DNA from: Haliscomenobacter sp040403615
GTDB lineage: Bacteria > Bacteroidota > Bacteroidia > Chitinophagales > Saprospiraceae
DNA: 64,000 bases
NCBI RefSeq assembly: GCF_040403615.1
Contig: NZ_JBBAKG010000001.1
Span: 119,399-183,398, forward strand
Direction: 5' to 3'
The notes beneath the pieces are model-generated. The model was not told where the DNA came from, searched no databases, and saw only the letters and a list, made by a program, of their open reading frames with translations. The position numbers were made by a program, and so were the translations under genes. Positions 45,057 to 53,420 of this stretch are shown here, one piece after another. Each line of letters starts with the position of its first letter. Positions within the stretch are counted from its first letter, which is position 1.

Positions 45057-46559
45057 TTATAGTGTTTTCATCATGATAGTTTTGTATCCTGGAGACACAT
45101 CTTGTATACTGTAGAAACTTTCCAATAAATTTTTAAGAGCTATTACCCGACTAGTAAATCTCCAAATTGGCCACTTGTGTTCAGCAGCATGCTCGTATAT
45201 TTCCAATTGCCGCTTAACTCGCTCAACAAAATCTAAATCTGGGTTGATCTCAGACCGCCATAACCCATTGATTGCAATTTCTTGACTATCAACAAACTTA
45301 ATCTTGTAGGTATCTATCATACGGCTCAATGGGGTCTCTTCTAGAATCAACAAAGGTTGCCCAAGTTCTAGTCCATTGATAGTGCCTGAGGCAACGTACT
45401 TTTTCCATCGTGGTAGCATGGCCAATGTTTCTTGATGATCTTGTAATGTTTCTGTAACGTACCCCGGAAACATTAAAAATGTGCAGTGTAGTTTGTTTTT
45501 TTGAAACTGTTCTAATTGATATTCAATGTCATCATTGGTAAAGTTTTTTCCCATCTCCTGCCTTATGCGATCACTGCCAGTTTCAATCCCAACATAAAAT
45601 GTTCCACCACCGGCTTTGGAAATCATTTCAAAATGTTCAGGACTAACGGTTTTTTTATTTCTAAAAATAAATTGGCCGCCCCATTTGATTTGATCTGCAA
45701 ATTGATAGTTAGTCAATATTTCGCACATATTAGAGAACGATTTTAAGCTGCCATTGACTAGACTATCGGTGAAATAAAACTTTTGTACTCCGTGGTATTC
45801 GTAATTGTGTATAATTTCTCTAGCAATGTGTTCGCCGCTGCGAAATCTGTATTTGGGCCAGAATGAAGCAACGTCACAGTAGGTGCATTTACGAACACAT
45901 CCTCTGCTACCTTCGATGTAGATATCTCTAACTTTTTCAATATAATCATATGCATCTAAGTCAAAGTGCTTGTAATCTAATAGAGGCAAGGTATCTAAAT
46001 TTTCAATTTGTGCAGGGTCAAGATTGTTAATACCTTTGCCGTTGAGTCCGTCAAGATACAAGGGTAATGTTTCTTCGCATTCGCCTTTGATATAATCGTC
46101 TATTAGATTAACTCGTTTAAAATAACCCACAAACGATTCTAGGGTATTGCCCTTGATTGAAGTAAACGCACCACTACCGCCTACTAGGATTTTAAAAGGT
46201 CTGTTTGGGCCAATTTTTGCAAGCAAGCGGTCAGCAAAGAAATGATTGCTCATACCAAATACACTAAGCATGATGTATTTGTAGGAAGATAGATTGTAAT
46301 CTGTTTGAAACTTGATAATAAAATTATCAACAAAATCTAATTCTTGTTGAGTGGGAAGTCTATACTTGTCCCATACAGAATCAAAACTGTAGTAGTTTAT
46401 TTCTTGATCTTTGCAATAATGATAAAATTTTATATTTAGATCAACAGCTTCCACCTGATGCCCGTGATTTTCACATACCGTAGCCACAATAGCAGCACTA
46501 ATAGGTGGCCGATGAGGTTCTAACCGGGGAATAGATACTACTAATATTTTATCACTCAT
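45057..46559 (-). CDS. B12-binding-type radical SAM enzyme
   Basis: 500 residues. N-terminal cobalamin-binding-like domain (LVVSIPRLEPHRPP, LVGGSGAF) and radical SAM core with C221-x3-C225-x2-C228 (RGCVRKCTYC). A 70-residue helical tail follows. It is AT-richer than its neighbours. Coupled to the upstream gene by an 8-base overlap. Confidence 0.88.
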   Translation of the reverse strand: MSDKILVVSIPRLEPHRPPISAAIVATVCENHGHQVEAVDLNIKFYHYCKDQEINYYSFDSVWDKYRLPTQQELDFVDNFIIKFQTDYNLSSYKYIMLSVFGMSNHFFADRLLAKIGPNRPFKILVGGSGAFTSIKGNTLESFVGYFKRVNLIDDYIKGECEETLPLYLDGLNGKGINNLDPAQIENLDTLPLLDYKHFDLDAYDYIEKVRDIYIEGSRGCVRKCTYCDVASFWPKYRFRSGEHIAREIIHNYEYHGVQKFYFTDSLVNGSLKSFSNMCEILTNYQFADQIKWGGQFIFRNKKTVSPEHFEMISKAGGGTFYVGIETGSDRIRQEMGKNFTNDDIEYQLEQFQKNKLHCTFLMFPGYVTETLQDHQETLAMLPRWKKYVASGTINGLELGQPLLILEETPLSRMIDTYKIKFVDSQEIAINGLWRSEINPDLDFVERVKRQLEIYEHAAEHKWPIWRFTSRVIALKNLLESFYSIQDVSPGYKTIMMKTL

Positions 46560-47133
46560 GCTGTTTAATTATATTTTTTATTTCTTGAACAATCTCTAGG
46601 CCTGATTCATAGTGGAATGTTTCTGTGTTGTTGCTAAAATAAGATCGATTAGTATCATGTTCCTGTTTGTATTTTGCATCAATCAAAAAGTCATAAACAG
46701 GAACACTATACTCAAATGTAAATGCACCGTTAAACGACATAGTTCCGTTTGTTTTGCAGTTACCGTATTTTGATTTAAATTCTTCGGTTTCGTATTGTAA
46801 TTGATTTTTGGTCCAGGTGACATTGTATGTCAACTCAGAAAGCAAGTGATCTATTGAAACGTCATCGAACATGATATTTATCAGCTGTAGCATTAGTTCG
46901 CCCTGGCCACCGCCAGTCACGTCTAAATCCCATATACCATTGTCGCCAAAACTTTTGTTATATAACTCTAAGGTTAGGTGATTGAGTTTTTCTGGCTCTG
47001 GAGTAACGGTGTATGTCAAATGTGTTGTGGGAGAGTTGATCTCACAATCATCTAACAATGACTGATTATGATAAATTTTTACCGCTGGCCACTTGTTGTA
47101 AAAAGTAGGTTTAAAGTATATATCTATTTTCAT
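46552..47133 (-). CDS. Unknown beta-rich protein, partner of radical SAM gene
   Basis: 193 residues, AT-rich, with YFKPTFYNKWPAVKIYHN at the start and NKSFGDNGIWDLDV in the middle. It looks like a beta-sandwich, perhaps carbohydrate-binding, but I recognise no family. Overlap with the radical SAM gene suggests a joint function. Confidence 0.6.
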   Translation of the reverse strand: MKIDIYFKPTFYNKWPAVKIYHNQSLLDDCEINSPTTHLTYTVTPEPEKLNHLTLELYNKSFGDNGIWDLDVTGGGQGELMLQLINIMFDDVSIDHLLSELTYNVTWTKNQLQYETEEFKSKYGNCKTNGTMSFNGAFTFEYSVPVYDFLIDAKYKQEHDTNRSYFSNNTETFHYESGLEIVQEIKNIIKQHE

Positions 47134-47151
47134 AACAGCAACAAACTTGTA

Positions 47152-47598
47152 TTAATTTTCATTAGCTGGCAATTGATAACCACCAGAATGATAGTTGGCT
47201 TGACCATGTATTACACCCCGTACACCGCCCACAGGATCTGCACAGTCGTCGGTGCGCCTAGGTATCAAATGCACATGCGGATACATCACTGTCTGCCCGG
47301 CCACAGTGCCTGAGTTTATTCCAATGTTGAATCCTTGGCAATAATCTTTTTCTACCAGTTCCTGCCCATAACGCAGTGCTGATTCAAAACAGTCTCCGAT
47401 CACAGCGGCAGTATTGTATTTGGGCACAAACAACAAATGACCCTGTGTCACAGGATATCGATCACGAAACACAGCCACATGGAAATCTGTTACGTTAAGG
47501 ACTTCTAGATCCCATGGAGCAATTTTGTCCTGCTGCGCTTGTTCTAGATCAGTCATGCCTTGTTCTAGATCAGTCATGCCTTGTTCTAGATCAGTCAT
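47152..47598 (-). CDS. HIT-family protein with tripled N-terminus
   Basis: 148 residues. The HIT signature lies at MYPHVHLIPRR near the C-terminus, with GHLLFVPK and GINSGTVAGQTV before it. HIT proteins hydrolyse or transfer nucleotides. The first 20 residues are three copies of MTDLEQ(G), each with its own ATG; a start at any copy is possible. Confidence 0.85.
   Translation of the reverse strand: MTDLEQGMTDLEQGMTDLEQAQQDKIAPWDLEVLNVTDFHVAVFRDRYPVTQGHLLFVPKYNTAAVIGDCFESALRYGQELVEKDYCQGFNIGINSGTVAGQTVMYPHVHLIPRRTDDCADPVGGVRGVIHGQANYHSGGYQLPANEN
47536..47598 (-). repeat. Three 21-bp tandem repeats at the HIT start
   Basis: The unit ATGACTGATCTAGAACAAGG(C) is repeated about three times in frame, each copy carrying an ATG. 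Confidence 0.9.
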
Positions 47599-47714
47599 GC
47601 CACCTCCACCACGTGATATCTACTGTAGGGATAGTTGGCATGCAACCATTCAATCATGCCCGGCTCCCAGGGCAAGAACACAGTGCGAGCTTGGTTGGAA
47701 ATGTACTGTTTCAT
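47595..47714 (-). CDS. 39-residue protein between folE and HIT gene
   Basis: Begins MKQYISNQARTVFLPWEPGM and ends RYHVVEVA. It overlaps both neighbours as ATGA, strong evidence for translation. It may be a conserved small partner; no family named. Confidence 0.65.
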   Translation of the reverse strand: MKQYISNQARTVFLPWEPGMIEWLHANYPYSRYHVVEVA

Positions 47715-48409
47715 CGCGGTGCAAACTCCTGTTGTAGTTTGATATTGTCAAAGAACTCTTTCTTTGTGCCTTCGTCATCCTTGAATGCACCTTTGAGCAC
47801 AGTGGTCTGTGTCAAACTACTATGTGCCATGATGCCGCGATTCTCACAGCAGCCATGAATGGCCTGTATGTACACTGCTACATCGTCGGTGTCGGTGGCC
47901 TTCATTATTTCTCTAGCGATGTCATTGCAGAGTTCTTCCTGCAAAGTACCCCGCCTAGCGCACCACTGAGCAATGCGAGTATACTTAGACAAACCAATAA
48001 GTTTTTGTGCGGCGATGATGCCAATGTAAGCGACACCGCTAACGGGCTGATGATGGTGACTGCACATAGAGCGCAACTCGCTACGCACCACCAACATGCC
48101 TTCGTAACGGTCCGTCGAATCATTTGGAAATGCTGTTGCATCTGGTGCTGGTTCATATCTACCTGCCATAATTTCGTTGTAGTACATCTTGGCCAAGCGT
48201 CGGGCTGTGCCTTGGCTGTTGGGATCGTTTTTGCGATCAATCAGCAAGGTGTCTAACACTTGTTCAAATGCCACTGTGGCTTCTTTGATCAAGATTTCTT
48301 TGTCGTCTTCTTTGAGATAATCACTAATGTTATCTCCGGCCCAGAATCTTTTGCCGTCGTTGTTCATTCGATCGCGAATCACTTGCGATAAATTTTTACT
48401 TGTGTCCAT
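47711..48409 (-). CDS. folE: GTP cyclohydrolase I FolE
   Basis: 232 residues. The zinc Cys116 in RSMCSHHHQPVSG and the second Cys in IHGCCENRGIMA are intact, with YIGIIAAQKLIGLSK between. It turns GTP into dihydroneopterin triphosphate, the entry to 7-deazaguanines. A promoter (48450-48478) and CGGAGAA site drive it. Confidence 0.95.
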   Translation of the reverse strand: MDTSKNLSQVIRDRMNNDGKRFWAGDNISDYLKEDDKEILIKEATVAFEQVLDTLLIDRKNDPNSQGTARRLAKMYYNEIMAGRYEPAPDATAFPNDSTDRYEGMLVVRSELRSMCSHHHQPVSGVAYIGIIAAQKLIGLSKYTRIAQWCARRGTLQEELCNDIAREIMKATDTDDVAVYIQAIHGCCENRGIMAHSSLTQTTVLKGAFKDDEGTKKEFFDNIKLQQEFAPR

Positions 48410-48449
48410 TTTTATTCTCCGATGATAGCGCAGTGGATTGCGTTTGTTA

Positions 48450-48478
48450 AGTATACACTATTTAGGTCGTAGTGTCAA
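48450..48478 (-). promoter_or_regulatory. Sigma70-like promoter of folE
   Basis: TTGACA (48478-48473), 17-base spacer, TATACT (48455-48450). It overlaps the stop of the DegT-like gene. Confidence 0.8.
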
Positions 48479-49071
48479 GATGTAATAGAGATTTCTCTGC
48501 AATCAGGATAAACTACCAAAGGCATGTTGGGTGGTGTTTGCTCGAACCCTTGTAGTACAGTCAGGGCCTGTACAGCTTCTTCTATGGTGGGCTTGTAGTG
48601 ATAACCTACTCGAAATGTTCGTTGTGTGGGCCAGGGTGCGATAGAGAGATCACGGCCGTCATATCGTTGTTGAATCATGGTCTCGTATGCTGCCGGATCA
48701 TCTAGCAAGATAGCACCACCGCGCCCCACGCTCAAGGGTTTGCCATGCCCAAAGCTCACACACTGCATCTGTCCTGGGCGATACATGTTGTGTTCCATGT
48801 GTCTAGCACTGTCCCAGATCCTGGTGTTGTGAAATTGATACTCAGTAGTCCAACGCTGCCATGCATGATCTAAGTAAGAGTATTCAATGCCCAGCTTGTG
48901 CATCAGCATGGGAATACTCAGATAGGTGTAGGGTGTGAACGTGACTGACTGTGGTTGATCATGTCTCAAGCACAGTTCAATAGCATGTGTGCAGCAATCA
49001 GTCATGATCGCATAAGGTGCACCAGTGTATTTGGCCAGTGCTGTTTCAAACTCAAGTATCTTGTGGAACAT
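48475..49071 (-). CDS. Short DegT-like PLP protein
   Basis: 198 residues from ATG 49071, two bases past the galE-like stop. YAIMTDCCTHAIELCL, TFTPYTYLSIP and VSFGHGKPLSVGRGGAI (Lys for PLP) match the DegT large domain, but the C-terminal small domain is missing. It may be a specialised single-domain variant seen in phages. Probably acts on the nucleotide sugar made next door. Confidence 0.75.
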   Translation of the reverse strand: MFHKILEFETALAKYTGAPYAIMTDCCTHAIELCLRHDQPQSVTFTPYTYLSIPMLMHKLGIEYSYLDHAWQRWTTEYQFHNTRIWDSARHMEHNMYRPGQMQCVSFGHGKPLSVGRGGAILLDDPAAYETMIQQRYDGRDLSIAPWPTQRTFRVGYHYKPTIEEAVQALTVLQGFEQTPPNMPLVVYPDCREISITS

Positions 49072-49072
49072 G

Positions 49073-50023
49073 TTATCGATTGTACCAGGCCCATGCATGT
49101 GATATCATGTCATGTAGATCATGCCTGCGCCATGCACCACCTGAGATCTCATCAATCTTGGCTGCACTGGCAGTCAGTATGGGAGGATCGCCTGGTCTAG
49201 CTGCACCGATGTTCATGATCACAGCATGTCCAGTGACTTGTTGTGCCTGTGTGATAATTTCTTGATTGCTAACACCTGTGCTGGTACCTAGATTGTACAC
49301 ACCTGATTCCAGTTGAGAGTCCAGGGCCAGTCTGTGTGCCCGTGCAATGTCTTCCACATGCACATAGTCTCGAACGCAGGTGCCATCTGGAGTGGCATAG
49401 TCAATGCCATTCAGTGTGAACTCTTGACCCTGCATGATACTTTCTAGTACTCGAGCAATGATGTGTGTTGCGCCAGGCTCTTGTCCGTGACGGCCCTGAC
49501 TGTCTGCACCGCAGGCATTGAAGTAACGAAATGCCACATAGTCTAGACCATATGCACGATGATAACTTGCCAAGATCTGCTCTATCATCAGTTTGCTTTC
49601 ACCATAGGGACTGATGGGTTCTCTGGGATCAACTTCGTGACACGGAGTCATGACGGGTTCTCCATACACCGCTGCACTTGAACTAAAGATGAATCTGGCT
49701 CGTGGCACAGCAGCCATAACAATGTTCAGCAGGTTAAGAGTCTTGACCACATTGTTGTGGTAGTAATCACTGGGCTTCAGGATGCTAGGACCAACCAAGC
49801 TGGTGCCTGCACAGTGTATGACGGCTGTGGGTTGTGCGGAGATCAACCGACGATATGCTTCGTCGCTGTTAAAGTCTGCCTGCACAAAGTCCATGACATC
49901 TTCGAGATGATGCGGTAAGGGTCTGCGATCAATGCCAACCACAGTGTGTCCTGCATCTTTCAACAGCAGTGCAATTTCACCGCCAATGTAGCCTGCGGCA
50001 CCTGTTACTACAATGGTGCTCAT
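49073..50023 (-). CDS. galE: UDP-glucose 4-epimerase-like
   Basis: 316 residues. VTGAAGYIGGEIA Rossmann motif, FSSSAAVYGEP, YGESK catalytic pair, FRYFNACGAD and VRDYVHVEDIARAH are typical of GalE. Coupled by ATGA to the glycosyltransferase upstream. Confidence 0.9.
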   Translation of the reverse strand: MSTIVVTGAAGYIGGEIALLLKDAGHTVVGIDRRPLPHHLEDVMDFVQADFNSDEAYRRLISAQPTAVIHCAGTSLVGPSILKPSDYYHNNVVKTLNLLNIVMAAVPRARFIFSSSAAVYGEPVMTPCHEVDPREPISPYGESKLMIEQILASYHRAYGLDYVAFRYFNACGADSQGRHGQEPGATHIIARVLESIMQGQEFTLNGIDYATPDGTCVRDYVHVEDIARAHRLALDSQLESGVYNLGTSTGVSNQEIITQAQQVTGHAVIMNIGAARPGDPPILTASAAKIDEISGGAWRRHDLHDMISHAWAWYNR

Positions 50024-51225
50024 GACAGAGCCTGTTGTAGTCGATACTTGGCTGTGGCAGCATGATCGCGATATCGATTGCCATCCCTAGCCCAGATGTC
50101 GCCTTTGCCTTCAATGATGTCAATCACACGATCCACTGTGCCATTGGTCCAGTCGCTGATCCGGCCCATGTTCTTGTGTGGCGCTAACAACAACTTTTCC
50201 AGTTTGTTCAGTGCATCTTCTATGGACCAAGGCACATACAGTCTCTCATGATCGTTGGCAAACGTTTCAGGAAAACTTCTGTACGCAGGATACAACACAT
50301 TGGCGCCTAGTGCATCTGCTTCACTCACTGTGTTTGATACCCAGTCTTGCAGCGCACAGTTGAACACCACACGGCTGTCATTGACAATGTTGTAGTATTC
50401 ATTCTTGCCTAGATCTTGATGAATAGTTAGTTTGCCTGCGGCTTCTAGTTCCTGGGTTCTGGCCATGTAGGAGTCATTGTTGGACTTTAACATGCCGCCT
50501 GAGCAGATACAAAACTCCACAGCAGTCAAAGGATGACGTCGATGGTATGCTTCAATTAGATCCATGTAGAAATCCGGCTGCTTCTCTTGATCCCATCTTG
50601 CAGAAAACACCACACGATGACGGCGTTGGGAAAACGGGAGAATGCTTGCTGGGCCGCCCACACGTTCTTGTACTTCTTCTTTGCCAAATGCTAGTCCTGA
50701 GATGTTGTAGATAGGAGCCGTCCACCCTGCAATACGCATGTGAGCAACCATCTCTTCGTTGGTGGCAAGTACTCCGGTTACAAACTCATTAACCATTTGC
50801 TCATAAAGTCCCATCCATTTAGCCATACCCCAAACGTGAACAAAATCATCAGGGTCGATAGACTGAGCGAGACAACGAACATAAATGCGAGGCCGCAGCT
50901 CAGCAGGTACCTGGTCCAGTATGTACGGAAGTGATTCAATACCTGGTTGAAACATGTCTTCAAAATAGATAACGTCTTCATGTGTGACCTCACCATTCTT
51001 CATGAGTTGCACCAAGTTCATCATCTGGCTCATACCAAAGTAACTGCGCCCGTGTGCGTCCAGAACTTGACCAACACTGATGGCTTGTGTGTTATCTATA
51101 GTTATGCCTGGCACATACACAACATCTAGTCCACGGCGATCAAACACACGCCGATTCCATTCTGTTAGCTGTAATGTGTATCTTGATTCATACGACTCCA
51201 GTCCACAATAAAATAATTTTCTCAT
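50020..51225 (-). CDS. GT-B glycosyltransferase-like protein
   Basis: 401 residues. VFSARWDQEKQPDFYMDL near 210 and NCALQDWVSNTVSEADALGA near 300 are the C-terminal domain of GT4-like transferases (donor-binding Glu in SEADALG). The N-terminal half is phage-specific. Coupled to neighbours on both sides. Confidence 0.8.
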   Translation of the reverse strand: MRKLFYCGLESYESRYTLQLTEWNRRVFDRRGLDVVYVPGITIDNTQAISVGQVLDAHGRSYFGMSQMMNLVQLMKNGEVTHEDVIYFEDMFQPGIESLPYILDQVPAELRPRIYVRCLAQSIDPDDFVHVWGMAKWMGLYEQMVNEFVTGVLATNEEMVAHMRIAGWTAPIYNISGLAFGKEEVQERVGGPASILPFSQRRHRVVFSARWDQEKQPDFYMDLIEAYHRRHPLTAVEFCICSGGMLKSNNDSYMARTQELEAAGKLTIHQDLGKNEYYNIVNDSRVVFNCALQDWVSNTVSEADALGANVLYPAYRSFPETFANDHERLYVPWSIEDALNKLEKLLLAPHKNMGRISDWTNGTVDRVIDIIEGKGDIWARDGNRYRDHAATAKYRLQQALS

Positions 51226-51626
51226 TTGTTTACTAGTCCTTTCATATACTGATCTCTCAAACTCTGTACCTGCTGATCTTGGGCCCAGACCTCATTGGGG
51301 TAAAGTCTACTTTCAACTTGTCTAAATGCTGTACCGCCTGATTTGTACTTGTCTGTGGTGGAGATAGCTCGGTCTCTGTCTTCCAACACACGATTTTCAA
51401 CAGCACCTAGTCTTCTATTTAGGTTGGTGACATCATTCACTAATCTTCTCAGCGGACCACGCTCAATAGAGGTCCTGGCTTCGGGTCTTGTTAGTGCAAC
51501 AATCATCAGCAAGCCCCGCAAGGCGTCAATCACACGCGGATCCTCACTGATCAGTGCTTCATCAAACATGCGGATAAAGCGATCTAGATCAAAGTCTGCA
51601 GAATCTTTTTCTCTCGAGGCGCTCAT
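51222..51626 (-). CDS. Conserved T4-like phage protein
   Basis: 134 residues: FDLDRFIRMFDEALISEDPR then ALRGLLMIVALT and a coiled coil (VTNLNRRLGAVENRVL). Seen in T4-like phages; function unknown. Confidence 0.7.
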   Translation of the reverse strand: MSASREKDSADFDLDRFIRMFDEALISEDPRVIDALRGLLMIVALTRPEARTSIERGPLRRLVNDVTNLNRRLGAVENRVLEDRDRAISTTDKYKSGGTAFRQVESRLYPNEVWAQDQQVQSLRDQYMKGLVNK

Positions 51627-51850
51627 GCAGGACGATGTCCAGCCAGTCTACGAGCATCTTCCCACCACATGTTCTTGGCATTCTTGCCTTGGTGCCACTT
51701 GTTGAACTGTTGCCATGCATAGCTCTTGAAGTTGTAGAGGTCGCTTTCGTTGTAGCGATATCCGTATTCCTGACAAAACTCCTGGTACGCTTCGAGATCC
51801 TCAAAGATCTCAGTCACACGGGGATTGGGTTTGAAAGACAATTTGGCCAT
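51623..51850 (-). CDS. Small conserved phage protein
   Basis: 75 residues from ATG 51850: MAKLSFKPNPRVTEIFEDLE, then YRYNESDLYNFKSYAWQQF. A known-looking small family of T4-like phages with no function. AGGAG lies upstream. Confidence 0.75.
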   Translation of the reverse strand: MAKLSFKPNPRVTEIFEDLEAYQEFCQEYGYRYNESDLYNFKSYAWQQFNKWHQGKNAKNMWWEDARRLAGHRPA

Positions 51851-51860
51851 AATAGCTCCT

Positions 51861-52499
51861 TTAAAAATAATAACTAGACATTTGATTGTTGGCACGCCAT
51901 TGATCATGCAGTTGTTGTGCTTGTGCTAGATCAATGTTGATACCGAGGAAACTATTTAGACGATCCCATGCAGTAGTGTAATTTATAACAGAATGCCAGA
52001 GTTCTGTCAATGGAAAAGAGAATATGTCAGCCTCTTGACCGGTAAAATATGTGTTGTACATTTGTGGCTGATACAAAAAATGTTGTTCTTCTTGCAGATA
52101 ATAATCGTGGCTTTGTTGGCCTAATCGGTTCTGACGAGTTTGTAATAAACGTTTATCATGTGATGTGTCGATGGTCACAATCACAAATCTTTTTTGTTCA
52201 ATGGCATTGATTTCGGATCTATACTGAGCAAGTTCACCAAAGTGTCCGTGCAGGATAAAATTGCCCGAACTAGCCAATGCATCAGCCATGCGATATTCAT
52301 TCATGTTGCGACCAGATGTGCTGTGAACCTCTCTATTGCCAGTATTGTACGGCTCAAGATTAAGATCACTGCTGTTGGCAAATACACCACTAGCACACAA
52401 AAGATTTTTGAGATGATTGCCGCCACCTGAGGGTGGGTAAGCAATAATAGTGGCTTGCACGTTAGATTTTGATTGAAAGATTAGGGTGAGCGATTTCAT
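51861..52499 (-). CDS. P-loop-like protein (PPSGGGNHL)
   Basis: 212 residues from ATG 52499. IIAYPPSGGGNHLKNLLCAS puts a Gly-rich loop after strand 1, with a later HGHFGELAQYRSEI. Similar in form to the proteins at 25136 and 61933; possibly sulfotransferase-like. Function unknown. Confidence 0.6.
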   Translation of the reverse strand: MKSLTLIFQSKSNVQATIIAYPPSGGGNHLKNLLCASGVFANSSDLNLEPYNTGNREVHSTSGRNMNEYRMADALASSGNFILHGHFGELAQYRSEINAIEQKRFVIVTIDTSHDKRLLQTRQNRLGQQSHDYYLQEEQHFLYQPQMYNTYFTGQEADIFSFPLTELWHSVINYTTAWDRLNSFLGINIDLAQAQQLHDQWRANNQMSSYYF

Positions 52500-52914
52500 A
52501 CTTAACGAGTGCGCCGTTTTCACCATCTTCGGACACTTCGATCCAGATTGCACGATCTGGATATCGGGCGGCAATCTGATCATAAAGATCATCTGCCATC
52601 ATTTCGCAACTTTTGTAATCTAGACTGAGAGTGGCATCACGATACAGATTCTCGAGCCACCGTTTGAACTGGATGAACTCAATGTCCCGGTCATTATGGA
52701 ACACATCGACCCACACCCCGAAATGAAAGATGTGGCGGTGAGGACTAGCAAGAAACGATACATCATATTCATCTCCAGTGGCCAAGGCAGGATCTGTGGC
52801 AGCAGCTGGATATTTATGGATTCCTTCTTTCTGGAATGTAACCCAAATTTGTCGACGGGCATGCTGCATGATTCTGCTGCGGGTGTCTGTTAGTGATTGT
52901 TCTCGTTGATTCAT
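52462..52914 (-). CDS. QueD/PTPS-like fold protein
   Basis: 150 residues. SPHRHIFHFGVWVDVFH, IEFIQFKRWLENLY and CEMMADDLYDQIAARYPDRA with IEVSEDGENGA follow the T-fold order of QueD, with the HxH region altered. It is common in T4-like cyanophages as an uncharacterised gene (from memory). Its place next to the DpdA-like gene suggests a deazaguanine role. Confidence 0.7.
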   Translation of the reverse strand: MNQREQSLTDTRSRIMQHARRQIWVTFQKEGIHKYPAAATDPALATGDEYDVSFLASPHRHIFHFGVWVDVFHNDRDIEFIQFKRWLENLYRDATLSLDYKSCEMMADDLYDQIAARYPDRAIWIEVSEDGENGALVKYEIAHPNLSIKI

Positions 52915-53420
52915 AATGTTTCGTCCTTGGTATATTTAGACCAGTCAGTAAAGCGGTCCCGATTTTGTAATTCGTGTATGCTGTGGCACCAGACTCCGGG
53001 ATTGGTTGCGTCAAAGTCTCGATCGTCCAGTTTGAGTGTGGCGTTGTAGCCCAGTTGCCGTATGTAAGGTAATTTCACAGAGATCATGGGAATGAAGTTG
53101 CGATAATCACACAGTCCTGATTCTAGCAGGCCTTCCACGCATCGAACATCTATGTCCAGGGTGCATAGATAGTCGCGATCAAGAAAGCCTTGGATCATGT
53201 GTTCCCAAGATTTCCACGCCTCAGCATCATTCACATCTGGGTTGGGAAAACTTTGATTAGCACCAAAGTAGATATGATCCCGCCCATTCAAGTGATACCC
53301 AATGCATTCCGCCTCTTGAATACCAACCACAAACAAGGTAGGCATTCCGTATGCTGGCGTATGTTCTACTTCTGTGCCAGTAAAGAACTTTATTGATTCG
53401 TCGTGATCTGGTCTAATCAT
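52911..53420 (-). CDS. Conserved phage protein beside DpdA-like gene
   Basis: 169 residues: KFFTGTEVEHTPAYGMPTLF, HIYFGANQSFPNPDV, CTLDIDVRCVEGLLESGL, NPGVWCHSIHEL. A highly patterned phage family, likely an enzyme, but I cannot name it. ATGA overlaps with both neighbours place it in the deazaguanine operon. Confidence 0.7.
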   Translation of the reverse strand: MIRPDHDESIKFFTGTEVEHTPAYGMPTLFVVGIQEAECIGYHLNGRDHIYFGANQSFPNPDVNDAEAWKSWEHMIQGFLDRDYLCTLDIDVRCVEGLLESGLCDYRNFIPMISVKLPYIRQLGYNATLKLDDRDFDATNPGVWCHSIHELQNRDRFTDWSKYTKDETL

